Positions 1-8,799 are shown, numbered from the stretch's first letter. The stretch is DNA of 64,000 bases from Halorientalis marina (GCF_023028345.1 NZ_CP095490.1:494568-558567); one strand, 5' to 3'. Notes: generated from the letters alone by a model not told the origin. Program-made: numbers and translations.

Positions 1-2198
1 CAACACTCCACCCAGTCGGTCGATGCCTGCTTACCCTCGCTGTCGTGTGCTTTCTAGCGACGCAACTCATCTCGATTACTGCGCCTGTTCAGGCGAATGT
101 TGGCACACAATCCTCGAACAATACCACAGCAGAGGGCCCATTCCAGATCCTGGCCTCCGCTGATAGGGATTCAGCGCGGAATACCACGAAAATTCCGTTC
201 ACGACCTATAACCCCAGTGGCACGACGACCTACAACGTGTCCGCTGGTGCCCCGCCAGTTGCATTCGATACCACCGGATTCACCGAACAGAGTGCCAGCG
301 TGTATGCACCGCGTACAGATGCATACAGGAAACGGCTTACCACTGATATCCATGTTCCGTACGCCGATGACTGGGTGAGCAACCCGGATGAATTGCGAGT
401 TGTTTCAGCCGGTAACAATACGACCCGAAACATCACCACTGGAACAGGGGTCACGTATCCCGTGATGAATGGATACTACGCTCTCGGGCAAATCGAGCCC
501 AGAAACGGATGGCTCCCGACTCGCAATGCCGTAATTACAGAGGGCGACAACCCGAGGGTCACAAATCCTGTCAGAGTCGAAGTCAACAGAGGTGAGTTCC
601 TTTCATATGAGGCGAGAAACGGCCAGGCTCTGGATGAATTTACTACGAATCTCAACCACTCTCGCATACCGAGTGGAAGTCCCACTGTGGATCAATGGTA
701 CGATGATGGCTCCGGGATTACAGTCCAGAGTTCCTTTTCAAACCGATCGTTCACTGTCGTCGACGATCACTGGGTCGGTGTGGCTCGCACGTCGCCTGGG
801 GCATATTCCGATGAACAGTTCATTCTGAGTCCCGACGGAGTCTCGATTTTCGCACCGTCTGATTTCTGGGTCACTGAACCATCTGACTGGGAGCGAACTA
901 TCGAGGATGGGTGCAAGGTCACCCGGACCGTGACTGTCATCCGGAATGGGAACTTGACGACAGTCCAGAGAACCACCTATTATGATGTTCGCCAATGGGA
1001 ACGATGGAACCTCGTCGACACTGATACGAATCAGGACGTGTCCGTCGGGGGTAGTTCCGCGCGCCAGACCGGCTCATCGAGTTATCAAGTATCAGACCCC
1101 CGAAGCGGCACTATCAGTGCCTCACATGAAGTGGAAGTCACGCTCCGGCGGAGCTGGGGGAACAGCTCACACCCCCAATGCACCTGGAGTCGGAGTGAGA
1201 CACTTACACCAGAATCGACAGCAGATCACACGGCCGAGGCTTCAGTAAGCCGTCCAGACGAACTGTCGATCACCGTCCATGCTGTTGATCGGCAGCGGCT
1301 AAATCAGATTTTCGTGACAGTAAACGGGTCACAGGACCTGAACGGGCAACCCGTCGGCCGGATTCGACTGTCGACGTTAGCATCTGATAAATTCGAGACT
1401 ATCTACGGGCCGTGGCGGTTCTATCCGGTCCGATTGTATGACTCGATCGAGGAGCGTACGCCCAACGGGACAGAGGATCTACCAGGGAGCTTCAATCAAC
1501 CTGTCCCGAGCGATCACGTCCCGCACATGTACCGGGACTTTGCTGCGCTCGGTAACTGGTCGAAGGAGGGGCCGATGTTACTGACGGTTACCCGGCGAGA
1601 AATCGGGGCCTGGGGAACAGAACCGGCGCTTCCACAAGACGTTGTTCATCGGAATAATTCAGCACCGTTCTACAGTGTCTACGGTGGCCGTACGTACATG
1701 ACCGACGCAGAAATCCGGCTTCTCCAGGCCAATGCCGAGGACATCTTTGGAAACGATATCGACGTCTCTGTAGAGCGAATCTCCTATCAAGAGCCACAGT
1801 TGGACATGCAAAGCGACGGAAAAACGGTCTACGTTCGGCTGTTCGATCCCAACACGGGGACTGGACTGGGCGGGCGGACGCTGAATCTGACGGGTACAGA
1901 CAGAAGTCACGTCGTTACGAATGCGACTGGGTGGGCGGTAGTGACGGCGAACACGTCGTTCGTGAGTGCGACGTTTGCGGGGACGCCAGTTTTGCGCGGG
2001 TCGGCGCCGTTTTACTCCGGTGTTCGATCAAATCACTATGCAACGATATTCGCGTTGGAGCGTTCGGGAGACCTCTACCTCTGGCTTGGGAGGATGATCC
2101 ACGAGGCGTTGCTGGTCGTCGAATGGCTGGCGCTTCTGTTGTTCTTGACGTGGTACAAACTCGTGTTCAGGCCTACTGACAAACACGGCGCCTCGTAG
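1..2198 (+). CDS. Secreted, C-terminally membrane-anchored protein of unknown function (5' end outside window)
   Basis: The frame is open from the left edge of the window, so the gene starts upstream; the first GTG inside the frame (position 45) is not the likely start, because it would cut a signal peptide in half. The visible N-terminus reads as a basic residue, a hydrophobic stretch (CLLTLAVVCFLATQLISI) and an Ala-X-Ala-like site (PVQA), typical of a Sec signal. The roughly 650-residue middle is rich in Asn-X-Ser/Thr sequons, as in haloarchaeal surface glycoproteins. Near the C-terminus a beta-rich Ig/transthyretin-like segment (GLGGRTLNLTG) precedes one transmembrane helix (LVVEWLALLLFLTWYKLVF) and a short basic tail. 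This predicts an extracellular protein held by its C-terminus. It ends 104 bases before the TraG/VirD4-like gene on the same strand, so a role at a conjugation or secretion apparatus is possible, but that is inference. I do not recognise the family. Confidence 0.75.
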   Translation, partial: TLHPVGRCLLTLAVVCFLATQLISITAPVQANVGTQSSNNTTAEGPFQILASADRDSARNTTKIPFTTYNPSGTTTYNVSAGAPPVAFDTTGFTEQSASVYAPRTDAYRKRLTTDIHVPYADDWVSNPDELRVVSAGNNTTRNITTGTGVTYPVMNGYYALGQIEPRNGWLPTRNAVITEGDNPRVTNPVRVEVNRGEFLSYEARNGQALDEFTTNLNHSRIPSGSPTVDQWYDDGSGITVQSSFSNRSFTVVDDHWVGVARTSPGAYSDEQFILSPDGVSIFAPSDFWVTEPSDWERTIEDGCKVTRTVTVIRNGNLTTVQRTTYYDVRQWERWNLVDTDTNQDVSVGGSSARQTGSSSYQVSDPRSGTISASHEVEVTLRRSWGNSSHPQCTWSRSETLTPESTADHTAEASVSRPDELSITVHAVDRQRLNQIFVTVNGSQDLNGQPVGRIRLSTLASDKFETIYGPWRFYPVRLYDSIEERTPNGTEDLPGSFNQPVPSDHVPHMYRDFAALGNWSKEGPMLLTVTRREIGAWGTEPALPQDVVHRNNSAPFYSVYGGRTYMTDAEIRLLQANAEDIFGNDIDVSVERISYQEPQLDMQSDGKTVYVRLFDPNTGTGLGGRTLNLTGTDRSHVVTNATGWAVVTANTSFVSATFAGTPVLRGSAPFYSGVRSNHYATIFALERSGDLYLWLGRMIHEALLVVEWLALLLFLTWYKLVFRPTDKHGAS

Positions 2199-2302
2199 TC
2201 CTCGGAGATTCTTGGAGCCCACAGAAAGAGACGGGTCTGCCGATTATTTCCCTCTCTAAATAAGAAATAATAACAAGACTGCGCTGGAATGGGGTAGCAC
2301 AG

Positions 2303-5300
2303 ATGGTCGATAGCGATGACTCTCCAGACGAGGGTCTCTCTAGCGAGGAGATTGAACACGCGGAGAGTCACGGCCCAGTTGATCGAACGGACCGAACGAA
2401 ATTGGCAGCTTCCCGGCTTTCGCGCCACGAGAGTTCGCTCAATTCCTCACTCAGTAGCAGGCGGTCGCCGAAAAGTGACGATATCCCGATCGAACCGTCC
2501 GCATCCGCGGATGCTAGCTCGTCGCAGTCTTCTGGCTCTTCCCGGCCGTCGCCCTCTGTGGACCGATCTGAAGAACAGCGAGAGAGCCCTGATGCTGGTA
2601 TCGGGACAGAGACTGGCGCTGACGCGATCAAAGAGGCCACCGACGCCGGCCGTGAATACATCGAGATCACACCCGTTCGGAGTGATATCTCGCCTCAGAC
2701 CATCACCCGACAGCTCCGGGGCCTGCACTCGATGGGTGATGGTCGGGAGCTGCCGTTCAGCCTGGAAAGACGACTCGATCTCTTCGACCCCGTCAACACG
2801 TTCGAGTTTCTGATTCACAAGCCCGCCGGCCAGCAACGGTTCAACTTTTACCTCGGGACCGATCCCATCGACGATCTCGACCGACTTCACAGCAAGACCA
2901 CCAGTCAGTATCCGTCGAACTATCGCTTCGAGACCGAGCCATTCGATATTACCGACTGCTTTGAGAACACGCCGCACCTCTGTCGCTGGCACGGGACCGA
3001 GCAGAAACGCAACGACTGGATGATGCTGCTCTCGGAGTTCAGCGAGGACAGTACCGAGCGGTCCCCGCTCTCGAACTTGCTTGAGGCCGCCATCACTACG
3101 GAGGACGAATGGCTCTTCCAGGCTGTTTTCGAGCCACGCCCTGACTGGACCGGTCAGGCCGAAAAGCAGAAGCGGAATCTCAAGATGGGCGTAACCTCGA
3201 ATTTCGGCTTTATGCTACAGACGATCCTTGATCGGTTGGTTGGCGTCTCCGATCACGAACAACGGAGCCGCCACCGGAACGACGCGCCAGCCGAAGAAGT
3301 CGGCTCCTCCGAGCAGGGTCCTGACGACCAGTCCCGACACAAGGCCACCCGGATGGCGCAACTCAACAATAAGGAGCCACAGTCGAGTTTCAACCTCACC
3401 CTCCGGTGTGCCTCTTCTGATGAGAAAGCGATCCGGGATGCGACCACAGCGTTCGGTCAGCTGTCGGGATCGTTCTACGAGATCGAAGGCGAGTACCTCG
3501 GCCGGGATGGTAAGGAGTACCAGCGACTGCTGGACCACGATCTGACTCGGCCGACCCCACTGGAATCGGCCTGGAAGAGCAAGCCCATGCTCGTCGCGAA
3601 CGCGAACGAACTCGCGAATTTCGTGACGGTGCCGGATATTGACTCGCTACCCAAAGCCTCGCGTGGGGCCTCCGGCGGTGGGCCGGCCGCCCATTCGCCG
3701 TTGACGACGCCGGATGAAGAGGTCTTCCAGGCGTTCAACGGCGGGATGTGCATCGGGAAGGCCGCGACGGTCGTCGGCAGTGAATCCGAACCCACCGGGC
3801 AAGAGGCACTAGAATCCGTTGGCGAGTGGCGCAGCGAGATCGACCAGCGGGAGGCAATCCATCTCGATGCGAACACGCTCACACAGCACTACCTCCGTGC
3901 TGGCAGTACGGGTAGTGGAAAGACCGTCGCCGGGATCAATGATATTCTGACCGCCTACGACGAACTTGACGGTCCCACGTTCCTGCTGGATTCCAAGGGC
4001 GGGGACATGTGCGACAACTACCTGCGTTCGCATCGCTACATCTTTGACGATCTCGACGACGTCGCGTATATCAAGATCCCCGAAGACGACCAGCAGATCC
4101 CTGGGCTACCGTTCTTCGACATCCGCCCGCTGATCTATCAGGCGGGCCGGTCGCGAGAGTCCGCAATCCAGGACACCATCGACCACTTCTACGAGGTGTT
4201 GCGGTTTGCGGTCGGCGAAGAGAAAGTCGAGAGTGCCTGGGTCGGGAACGACGTTCTGAAAGCGTTCATCCGGACGCTGTTCGACGAGGAACGAGCAGAG
4301 TATCCTGATCCTGATCAGGCCCGCCTCGAGGAAACTCGCGTCGGCGGTGACGCGTTCCCCGTGTCGGATCTGTACGATATGGCGCTGGAATACGAGATGT
4401 ATCAGGAGATTCCGAAGACGCCGTCGTCGACGGTCGCTGCATCCCTCCGACGGCACACGGAGAAACACGACCGGCAGTTCAAGAAAACCGCCGGCGCTGT
4501 GACCAACCGGATTTCGAAGTTGAACGATCGTGACTTCATCTGGCGGATGCTCGACTTCAAACCCGAGTGGGATCACGAGCGAGGCTGGTATGCCGAAGAC
4601 GAGAATGTGCTGGATCTGCGGGAACTCCTCCACAGCAACAAGGTCGTGCTCATCGATACGGGCGAACTCCGAGACGACGCGTCCCAGATGTTCAACGTGC
4701 TGTTCCTGAGCCACCTCTGGACCGCGATCAAGAGTCTCCACACGCCGAACAACGACGACTACGTCGTCAACTGTCTGATCGAAGAGAGCGCGCCGTTGGC
4801 TCGAAGTAACATCGTCCACAACAAGTTGCTCCCGGAAGGCCGTGAGTTCGATCTGAGCATGGGGCTGGTGATGCAGTACCCCGCGCAGGTCCTCGGGGAT
4901 AACCCTCAGAAGAACAAGACGGTGTATACTGAGGTGCTGAACAACATCAACACGAAGATCATCGGCAACGTTTCGACCGACGATGACCTCCCGGACAGTC
5001 TGTTCCACGGGGGGCTGGATACTGATGAAATTCGTGACTACATCCAGGGACTTCCCGAGGGGCAGTTTATCGCCCAGCTTCCGTCGACGGGCTTCCAGGA
5101 GCAACAGCCCGAGATCATGACGCTGGAACCGTTGCCGCTGTCGCCGGGACACGCCGAGACTGAATCGGCGATCCGTCCGATGGCCGACGCGACGCGTGCT
5201 CATACCAAGCAGAAATACTGTATCTCGCCCGAGGAGACAGCGAACCGGCTCACGCAGTTGAATCTTGACGATGATTCGTCTCGGGGGGCAGACGATACTG

Positions 5301-6097
5301 GTGGAGCAGGTAGTGACGGTCTTCTCGAGTCTGCAGACGAGGAGTCCGAGCGGTCACCAGATGACCTCTCAAATCAAGAGCGGACGTTCCTGCAGGACAT
5401 CACCGATTACTGGAACGACGATCTCTCGTTCTACCAGCGGGGGGAGCCGATGGCAACCCGCGAGTTCGACCGCCGGCAGATCGGTGATGATCTCGTCGAC
5501 GACGACTACCTTCGTGAGGTAACGCTTGGCAACCGGTATACCTACTATTGGCCGACGAACAAAGCACTCGCCGCATTCGATGACCTCGAAATCGTGTGGG
5601 GAACTGGACAGGGTGATCCCCGAGAGAGTCCCCGACACAAGGTGATCGTGTCACTCCTTGAGCGGATCTACTCGAACCGTGGGTTCTCTGTGAAAACCTA
5701 CATCGGGGGTGAGGAGACATCTGGGACGTTCGACTTGGTTGCCACCCATCCCCAAGAAGACAACCGGGTCATAGAGGTCGAGACGTCACGGCCTGCCAGA
5801 CCAGAATCCCCACTCCGGAGAAATGATGTCCTCGAAGACTACACGAAACTCGCTGAGTTCTGTAAGGCGAACGACGCAACAGCTTTGTGGGTCCTTGAAG
5901 GTCAAAAAGCGGCCCACCATCTCCTGGATATCCTCGACGAAAAAGGCCATGTCGAGGACCATCCCTCGCGTGACGTAAAGGGATATAAACAAATCACAGA
6001 ACAGACTGATGCTGGGCACGGACTCGATCAGGTAACTGGCTTTGGTATCGTTTTAGACAAAACAATCGGGGATGGTAGATACGACAGTTTGCATTGA
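2303..6097 (+). CDS. TraG/VirD4/HerA-like DNA-pumping ATPase with C-terminal restriction-endonuclease-like tail
   Basis: A 1264-residue protein. Residues 1-120 are Ser/Asp-rich and probably disordered. A Walker A motif GSTGSGKT lies at 534-541 and a probable Walker B (CLIEESAPL) at about 823-831, followed by the layout seen in TraG/VirD4 coupling proteins and HerA/FtsK-like pumps. The region from about 1080 to 1220 looks like a separate domain: a winged-helix-like stretch and then FDLVATHPQEDNRVIEVET, in which D1144, E1158 and E1160 resemble a PD-(D/E)XK nuclease core, although the usual lysine is replaced by Glu. The protein would move DNA at the membrane during conjugation or segregation. 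No VirB4 homologue or relaxase is seen in the window. No transmembrane segment is obvious, so membrane docking may need a partner such as the preceding secreted protein. The ATPase call is solid; the nuclease assignment is tentative. Confidence 0.8.
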   Translation: MVDSDDSPDEGLSSEEIEHAESHGPVDRTDRTKLAASRLSRHESSLNSSLSSRRSPKSDDIPIEPSASADASSSQSSGSSRPSPSVDRSEEQRESPDAGIGTETGADAIKEATDAGREYIEITPVRSDISPQTITRQLRGLHSMGDGRELPFSLERRLDLFDPVNTFEFLIHKPAGQQRFNFYLGTDPIDDLDRLHSKTTSQYPSNYRFETEPFDITDCFENTPHLCRWHGTEQKRNDWMMLLSEFSEDSTERSPLSNLLEAAITTEDEWLFQAVFEPRPDWTGQAEKQKRNLKMGVTSNFGFMLQTILDRLVGVSDHEQRSRHRNDAPAEEVGSSEQGPDDQSRHKATRMAQLNNKEPQSSFNLTLRCASSDEKAIRDATTAFGQLSGSFYEIEGEYLGRDGKEYQRLLDHDLTRPTPLESAWKSKPMLVANANELANFVTVPDIDSLPKASRGASGGGPAAHSPLTTPDEEVFQAFNGGMCIGKAATVVGSESEPTGQEALESVGEWRSEIDQREAIHLDANTLTQHYLRAGSTGSGKTVAGINDILTAYDELDGPTFLLDSKGGDMCDNYLRSHRYIFDDLDDVAYIKIPEDDQQIPGLPFFDIRPLIYQAGRSRESAIQDTIDHFYEVLRFAVGEEKVESAWVGNDVLKAFIRTLFDEERAEYPDPDQARLEETRVGGDAFPVSDLYDMALEYEMYQEIPKTPSSTVAASLRRHTEKHDRQFKKTAGAVTNRISKLNDRDFIWRMLDFKPEWDHERGWYAEDENVLDLRELLHSNKVVLIDTGELRDDASQMFNVLFLSHLWTAIKSLHTPNNDDYVVNCLIEESAPLARSNIVHNKLLPEGREFDLSMGLVMQYPAQVLGDNPQKNKTVYTEVLNNINTKIIGNVSTDDDLPDSLFHGGLDTDEIRDYIQGLPEGQFIAQLPSTGFQEQQPEIMTLEPLPLSPGHAETESAIRPMADATRAHTKQKYCISPEETANRLTQLNLDDDSSRGADDTGGAGSDGLLESADEESERSPDDLSNQERTFLQDITDYWNDDLSFYQRGEPMATREFDRRQIGDDLVDDDYLREVTLGNRYTYYWPTNKALAAFDDLEIVWGTGQGDPRESPRHKVIVSLLERIYSNRGFSVKTYIGGEETSGTFDLVATHPQEDNRVIEVETSRPARPESPLRRNDVLEDYTKLAEFCKANDATALWVLEGQKAAHHLLDILDEKGHVEDHPSRDVKGYKQITEQTDAGHGLDQVTGFGIVLDKTIGDGRYDSLH

Positions 6098-6114
6098 GAT
6101 ATTCCTAACTGCCC

Positions 6115-6128
6115 TCTTTTTTCCCTTT
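6115..6128 (+). terminator. Oligo-T terminator after the TraG/VirD4-like gene
   Basis: A run of six T (6117-6122) in a pyrimidine-rich stretch lies 20 bases after the stop codon. Archaeal RNA polymerase terminates at such U-tracts without needing a hairpin. Confidence 0.5.
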
Positions 6129-6201
6129 GCTCAAATTCTTCCCCTCCTGTGATTCAGTCCTAACCCCGGTTCTGTTCATAATCTAAATGGAAACATCCCC
6201 T

Positions 6202-6380
6202 GAATACAGAGATAACCGCAAGACTGCACCCCAATATTAACCAAATATATCCGAAGGTGAATACAGAAGCGAATACAGAGATTAAACCCGCTACGTCCTG
6301 CGGTTTACTCTCCTTAATAGAAGATAGTGAATACAGACTCAAACGATCTCCAAAACCATGAATACAAACAAAACCGCAGG
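6202..6380. repeat. Iteron-like direct repeats GAATACAGA and a flanking inverted repeat
   Basis: Four perfect copies of GAATACAGA begin at 6202, 6259, 6271 and 6329, and an imperfect copy (GAATACAAA) at 6360, all in one orientation. Start-to-start spacings are 57, 12, 58 and 31 bases. A perfect 10-base inverted repeat, CCTGCGGTTT (6297-6306) and AAACCGCAGG (6371-6380), surrounds the last two copies. The spacer (6098-6719) is clearly AT-richer than its neighbours and has no convincing gene. Repeats like this are typical of replication-initiator, oriT or partition sites, and the DNA-pumping ATPase gene next door would fit. No initiator gene is visible in the window. Confidence 0.6.
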
Positions 6381-6719
6381 AAGGAGATAGGGCTCCCCCC
6401 TCCAGACCTCGATTTTGTATATATGCGCCTGCATCCCCGATAACAGCACAAGAATGCGCTAAAGAATCTCTCGAATATTCTACTAAGGTCCTGCATCGGG
6501 TTGTTCGTGCGAAGGAATAGAGTGATATAGGCGGTAGAAAGAGGGGAAAACCAGACGAGAGACGGGGTTCAGAGACCAGCCAGCGATCGGGTATATCAGC
6601 CAGGTGAAAGGGCTGGAAGGCAGGCAAAGAGCGAGAGCTGATGGGGCCGGAGGGGCAACAGCTGTCGAACGGCGAGTGGTCGGAGCGGAATTTATTTGAA
6701 GATAGGTTGGGTGGTAAGA

Positions 6720-7283
6720 ATGTCGATGGATCAGAGAGATTTCGATATCGACACCAGCGACGAAAGCGACATAACTCTCGAAGATCTGATAGACGCAGTT
6801 GACGACGTATTGGAGCAGTACGACTCAATGTCTTCAGATGGCTACTCCAGCGACGCGAGCGACGAGGTCTATACAGTCCGAGTGGGAGGGCCTGAAAAAG
6901 AGTTCGTCGACGACTTGAGTGAGGCCCTTACGACGAACAGAGCAGAAACTCTTAGACTGATTATCAACCTGGCAGCAGCTCACCTCAAGAAAGCACATGT
7001 CTCAACAGAGAAGGTGGAAGCTCTCGATGCAGAACTGACTGCGGTCCGGGAGATGCTCCGGGAGATTGACGCACAGCTACCTCCTGTCGACGACATTAGT
7101 ACCCAGTTGGACCGGATCGAAGAACGACTCGAGCAACGCGAAGATACTGAGCGCCCATCGTCATCCTGGGAGCAAGGGGATACTGATGGTGATGACGATG
7201 ATGACGACGAGAACTCCATCTACGACGATGTGGCAAACCCAGAAGACATCGACATCGACCTCCCCGATCCAGATGAAGTCTAA
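6720..7283 (+). CDS. Small acidic coiled-coil protein, unknown function
   Basis: The ATG at 6720 is preferred to the in-frame TTG at 6696 because it gives the usual acidic haloarchaeal N-terminus (MSMDQRDFDIDTSDESD). The 187-residue product has an acidic N-terminal third and a central segment (VGGPEKEFVDDLSEAL) that could be a ribbon-helix-helix-like or helical fold. A predicted coiled coil follows (EKVEALDAELTAVREMLRE to LDRIEERLEQRED), then an Asp-rich tail with a run of Asp codons. It lies directly downstream of the iteron-like repeats and could be a DNA-binding or partition accessory protein, but no motif proves this. Family not recognised. Confidence 0.6.
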   Translation: MSMDQRDFDIDTSDESDITLEDLIDAVDDVLEQYDSMSSDGYSSDASDEVYTVRVGGPEKEFVDDLSEALTTNRAETLRLIINLAAAHLKKAHVSTEKVEALDAELTAVREMLREIDAQLPPVDDISTQLDRIEERLEQREDTERPSSSWEQGDTDGDDDDDDENSIYDDVANPEDIDIDLPDPDEV

Positions 7284-7563
7284 CTACGAGTCGGAGCAGT
7301 TCTTCAGAAGCCCCGCGACGCTGGCGGTCGTTCAGCGGGATATCGCTGCGTGCCCTCGCGATAGAATCCGCTGAGACGACCACGCGGTGCGCCAGCGCCG
7401 CGCCCCTTCGGATTCTCCCATTCGTTGAACGTCAGGAGGGGCGCCTGCGCTGGTTGCGACAGCGGTCCATCGTGCTCGCTTACGCTGCGCGCGATCCGCG
7501 ACCGCATACGAGGGTCGACGGGAAGCCTTGAAGCAGTTGTCTCCCAAGCATGCCGTCGCGTCG
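7284..7563. other. GC-rich spacer with imperfect palindromes, no gene
   Basis: I see no credible gene here. The stretch 7330-7378 folds into a long imperfect hairpin with arms CAGCGG and CCGCTG. The segment 7466-7500 contains CGTGCTCGCTTACGCTGCGC, a close relative of which occurs at 23097-23115. These are the palindromic GC-rich spacer sequences common in haloarchaeal accessory DNA. Confidence 0.4.
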
Positions 7564-7590
7564 GTTTGTTCCTCCCGGGAAGGGTGGAGG
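7564..7590 (+). promoter_or_regulatory. Leader copy 1 (GTTTGTT / C-run / GGGTGGAGG)
   Basis: GTTTGTT, CCTCCC, a short purine loop, then GGGTGGAGG, nine bases before the ATG at 7600. CCTCC can pair with GGAGG, which is the Shine-Dalgarno sequence. One of eleven similar leaders in the window. Confidence 0.6.
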
Positions 7591-7599
7591 AGTATCTCG

Positions 7600-8016
7600 A
7601 TGACTGAGCCGAGCGCCGACCGTGAAGAATCGCCAGCCAACCAATTCGATCCCAATTGGCCGACCGACATCGACGACCTCGACGATGTCGCCGTTCGCGA
7701 AATCGGGAAGGAAGGCGGTACCGAGGACTCCGGTTCGGGCCCGGAGGCAACACCGCCGATTCGAGCCAGTCTCCGTGCATCTCGCCCACTCGGCCAACTC
7801 TTCCACGACGATCAGTCCGTGACCATCGAAGTCTCCGAGGGATCGACGCTCCTCGTCTCCTTGCAGGTCGACCCCGTCGAGTACCAGACGCCGACACAGA
7901 CCGTCCGGACAGAGCCCCCACTGAAGTGTTTCACCGACGAAATCCAGGCCGCTGTGGTCAAAACACTCTCGTTGTCGATGCAGCCCCTCGTCGACGTCGC
8001 CTCCCTCGATTCGTGA
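7600..8016 (+). CDS. Acidic hypothetical protein
   Basis: The start at ATG 7600 follows a strong GGAGG, and the product begins MTEPSADREESPANQFD. The frame is open further upstream, but that part crosses the conserved leader and is ignored. The 138-residue protein has an acidic, probably disordered N-terminal half and a compact C-terminal half (TIEVSEGSTLLVSLQVDP to LSLSMQPLVDVASL) predicted as mixed beta/alpha. No catalytic motif is visible. The leader links it to the zinc-finger, PCNA and ArdC-like genes elsewhere in the window. Function unknown. Confidence 0.65.
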   Translation: MTEPSADREESPANQFDPNWPTDIDDLDDVAVREIGKEGGTEDSGSGPEATPPIRASLRASRPLGQLFHDDQSVTIEVSEGSTLLVSLQVDPVEYQTPTQTVRTEPPLKCFTDEIQAAVVKTLSLSMQPLVDVASLDS

Positions 8017-8046
8017 CCATACTCGCCGGCGTTGTTCTGCCCAATG

Positions 8047-8107
8047 TTAACCAACAAAACCAGTTTCTCCGACTATTCTACCGGTTTCAATCGAGACCGT
8101 TGGTTAA
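8047..8107. promoter_or_regulatory. Spaced inverted repeat TTAACCAAC / GTTGGTTAA (copy A)
   Basis: TTAACCAAC at 8047-8055 and its exact complement GTTGGTTAA at 8099-8107, with 43 bases between. The same pair, spaced by 45 bases, occurs at 44856-44918. In both places it is followed 34-36 bases later by a GTTTGTTCTGCCC leader, so it looks like a regulatory unit. Confidence 0.55.
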
Positions 8108-8140
8108 TCGACGAGGATTGCTGGCCGCTCTCTCGCGATA

Positions 8141-8167
8141 GTTTGTTCTGCCCTGTCGTGGTGGGGC
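8141..8167 (+). promoter_or_regulatory. Leader copy 2 (GTTTGTTCTGCCC / GGGGC)
   Basis: GTTTGTTCTGCCC followed after a short loop by GGTGGGGC. GCCC pairs with GGGC. The closest match is leader copy 8 at 44954. It precedes the small zinc-finger gene. Confidence 0.5.
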
Positions 8168-8198
8168 GCGCGACTATGAATCGCAGGCGTCCCAGGAG

Positions 8199-8360
8199 GT
8201 GTTAACGTTGGGAACAGTGCAGTGTCCCCGGTGCAAGCGCGAGTTCGAGATGATGTTCGACGAGACTCGCTTCCATAGTGGGCACTTCCACGACACAGAT
8301 CGAGGGGAGTCGTTCGAACAGCTTTGCGACGACTGCCATCGAGAAGTCGTCCGCGAGTAA
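8199..8360 (+). CDS. Small CxxC...CxxC zinc-finger protein
   Basis: A 53-residue protein with two metal-binding knuckles, CPRC near the N-terminus and CDDC near the C-terminus, separated by an acidic, His-containing linker (HSGHFHD). Such one-domain zinc ribbons are common in haloarchaea and usually act in protein or nucleic-acid contacts. The start is uncertain. GTG 8199 has purine-rich sequence just upstream; TTG 8208 is also possible; the frame stays open further up. The ATG at 8176, where the leader would predict the start, opens a different frame that stops after nine codons, so a small frameshift near the 5' end cannot be excluded. Confidence 0.6.
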   Translation: MLTLGTVQCPRCKREFEMMFDETRFHSGHFHDTDRGESFEQLCDDCHREVVRE

Positions 8361-8378
8361 GGCAGTCGTCGGAGCGGT

Positions 8379-8744
8379 TTACCCTTCTTTTTTCGTCGGA
8401 TTTGGGATCGTTTCGAAGTCCTCTTCGAGGAGGAGTCGTTCCTCGCCGGTTTCAGTATCCGTCTCACGCAGGTACCCCGTCACCGTTTCGTGCCGACTGT
8501 GATACTGGATGACCGTATCGTGACTCAGACGGTCAGTTCGCCCGATGGGGTACCCGTGCTCGACACGGACTTTGAACTCGCCGTCTTCCCAGGTCCAGAG
8601 TTTGACCGTAATCGGTTCGGCCAACTGGTCCCGGGCGATTTCGATTACCCGATCGACCGCCGGTTCGATCGTACTCAGTGCTGGGATCGGGTCTGTCTCT
8701 GACTGCTGGTGCTGCTGCTCGTGCGCTGAAGATACCCGTGACAT
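8379..8744 (-). CDS. Conserved-looking haloarchaeal hypothetical protein
   Basis: A 121-residue acidic protein convergent with the zinc-finger gene (18 bases between the stops). After a Gln/Ser-rich N-terminus there is a helix (AVDRVIEIARDQL) and then a beta-rich part (ITVKLWTWEDGEFKVRVEHGYP), ending in a charged tail (TGEERLLLEEDFETIPNP). Codon use and composition are those of a real gene. No family is recognised and no catalytic residues stand out. Confidence 0.6.
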   Translation of the reverse strand: MSRVSSAHEQQHQQSETDPIPALSTIEPAVDRVIEIARDQLAEPITVKLWTWEDGEFKVRVEHGYPIGRTDRLSHDTVIQYHSRHETVTGYLRETDTETGEERLLLEEDFETIPNPTKKEG

Positions 8745-8799
8745 GGGAGAAACCGTTGCAGTTGCTTCAAGACGCTACTGGATTGTCAGTGTTTTGCCG

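Noticed and set aside
4106..5203. A 365-codon minus-strand frame inside the TraG/VirD4-like gene
   Set aside because: Arg/Val-rich antisense artefact without domain or start signal.
6202..6368. GAATACAGA repeats as a CRISPR array
   Set aside because: Repeats are only nine bases and irregularly spaced, with no cas genes nearby.
6160..6828. A 222-codon minus-strand frame across the iteron spacer
   Set aside because: Composition is Ser/Phe/Arg-rich and it is translated from the direct repeats; it also overlaps the start of the next gene.
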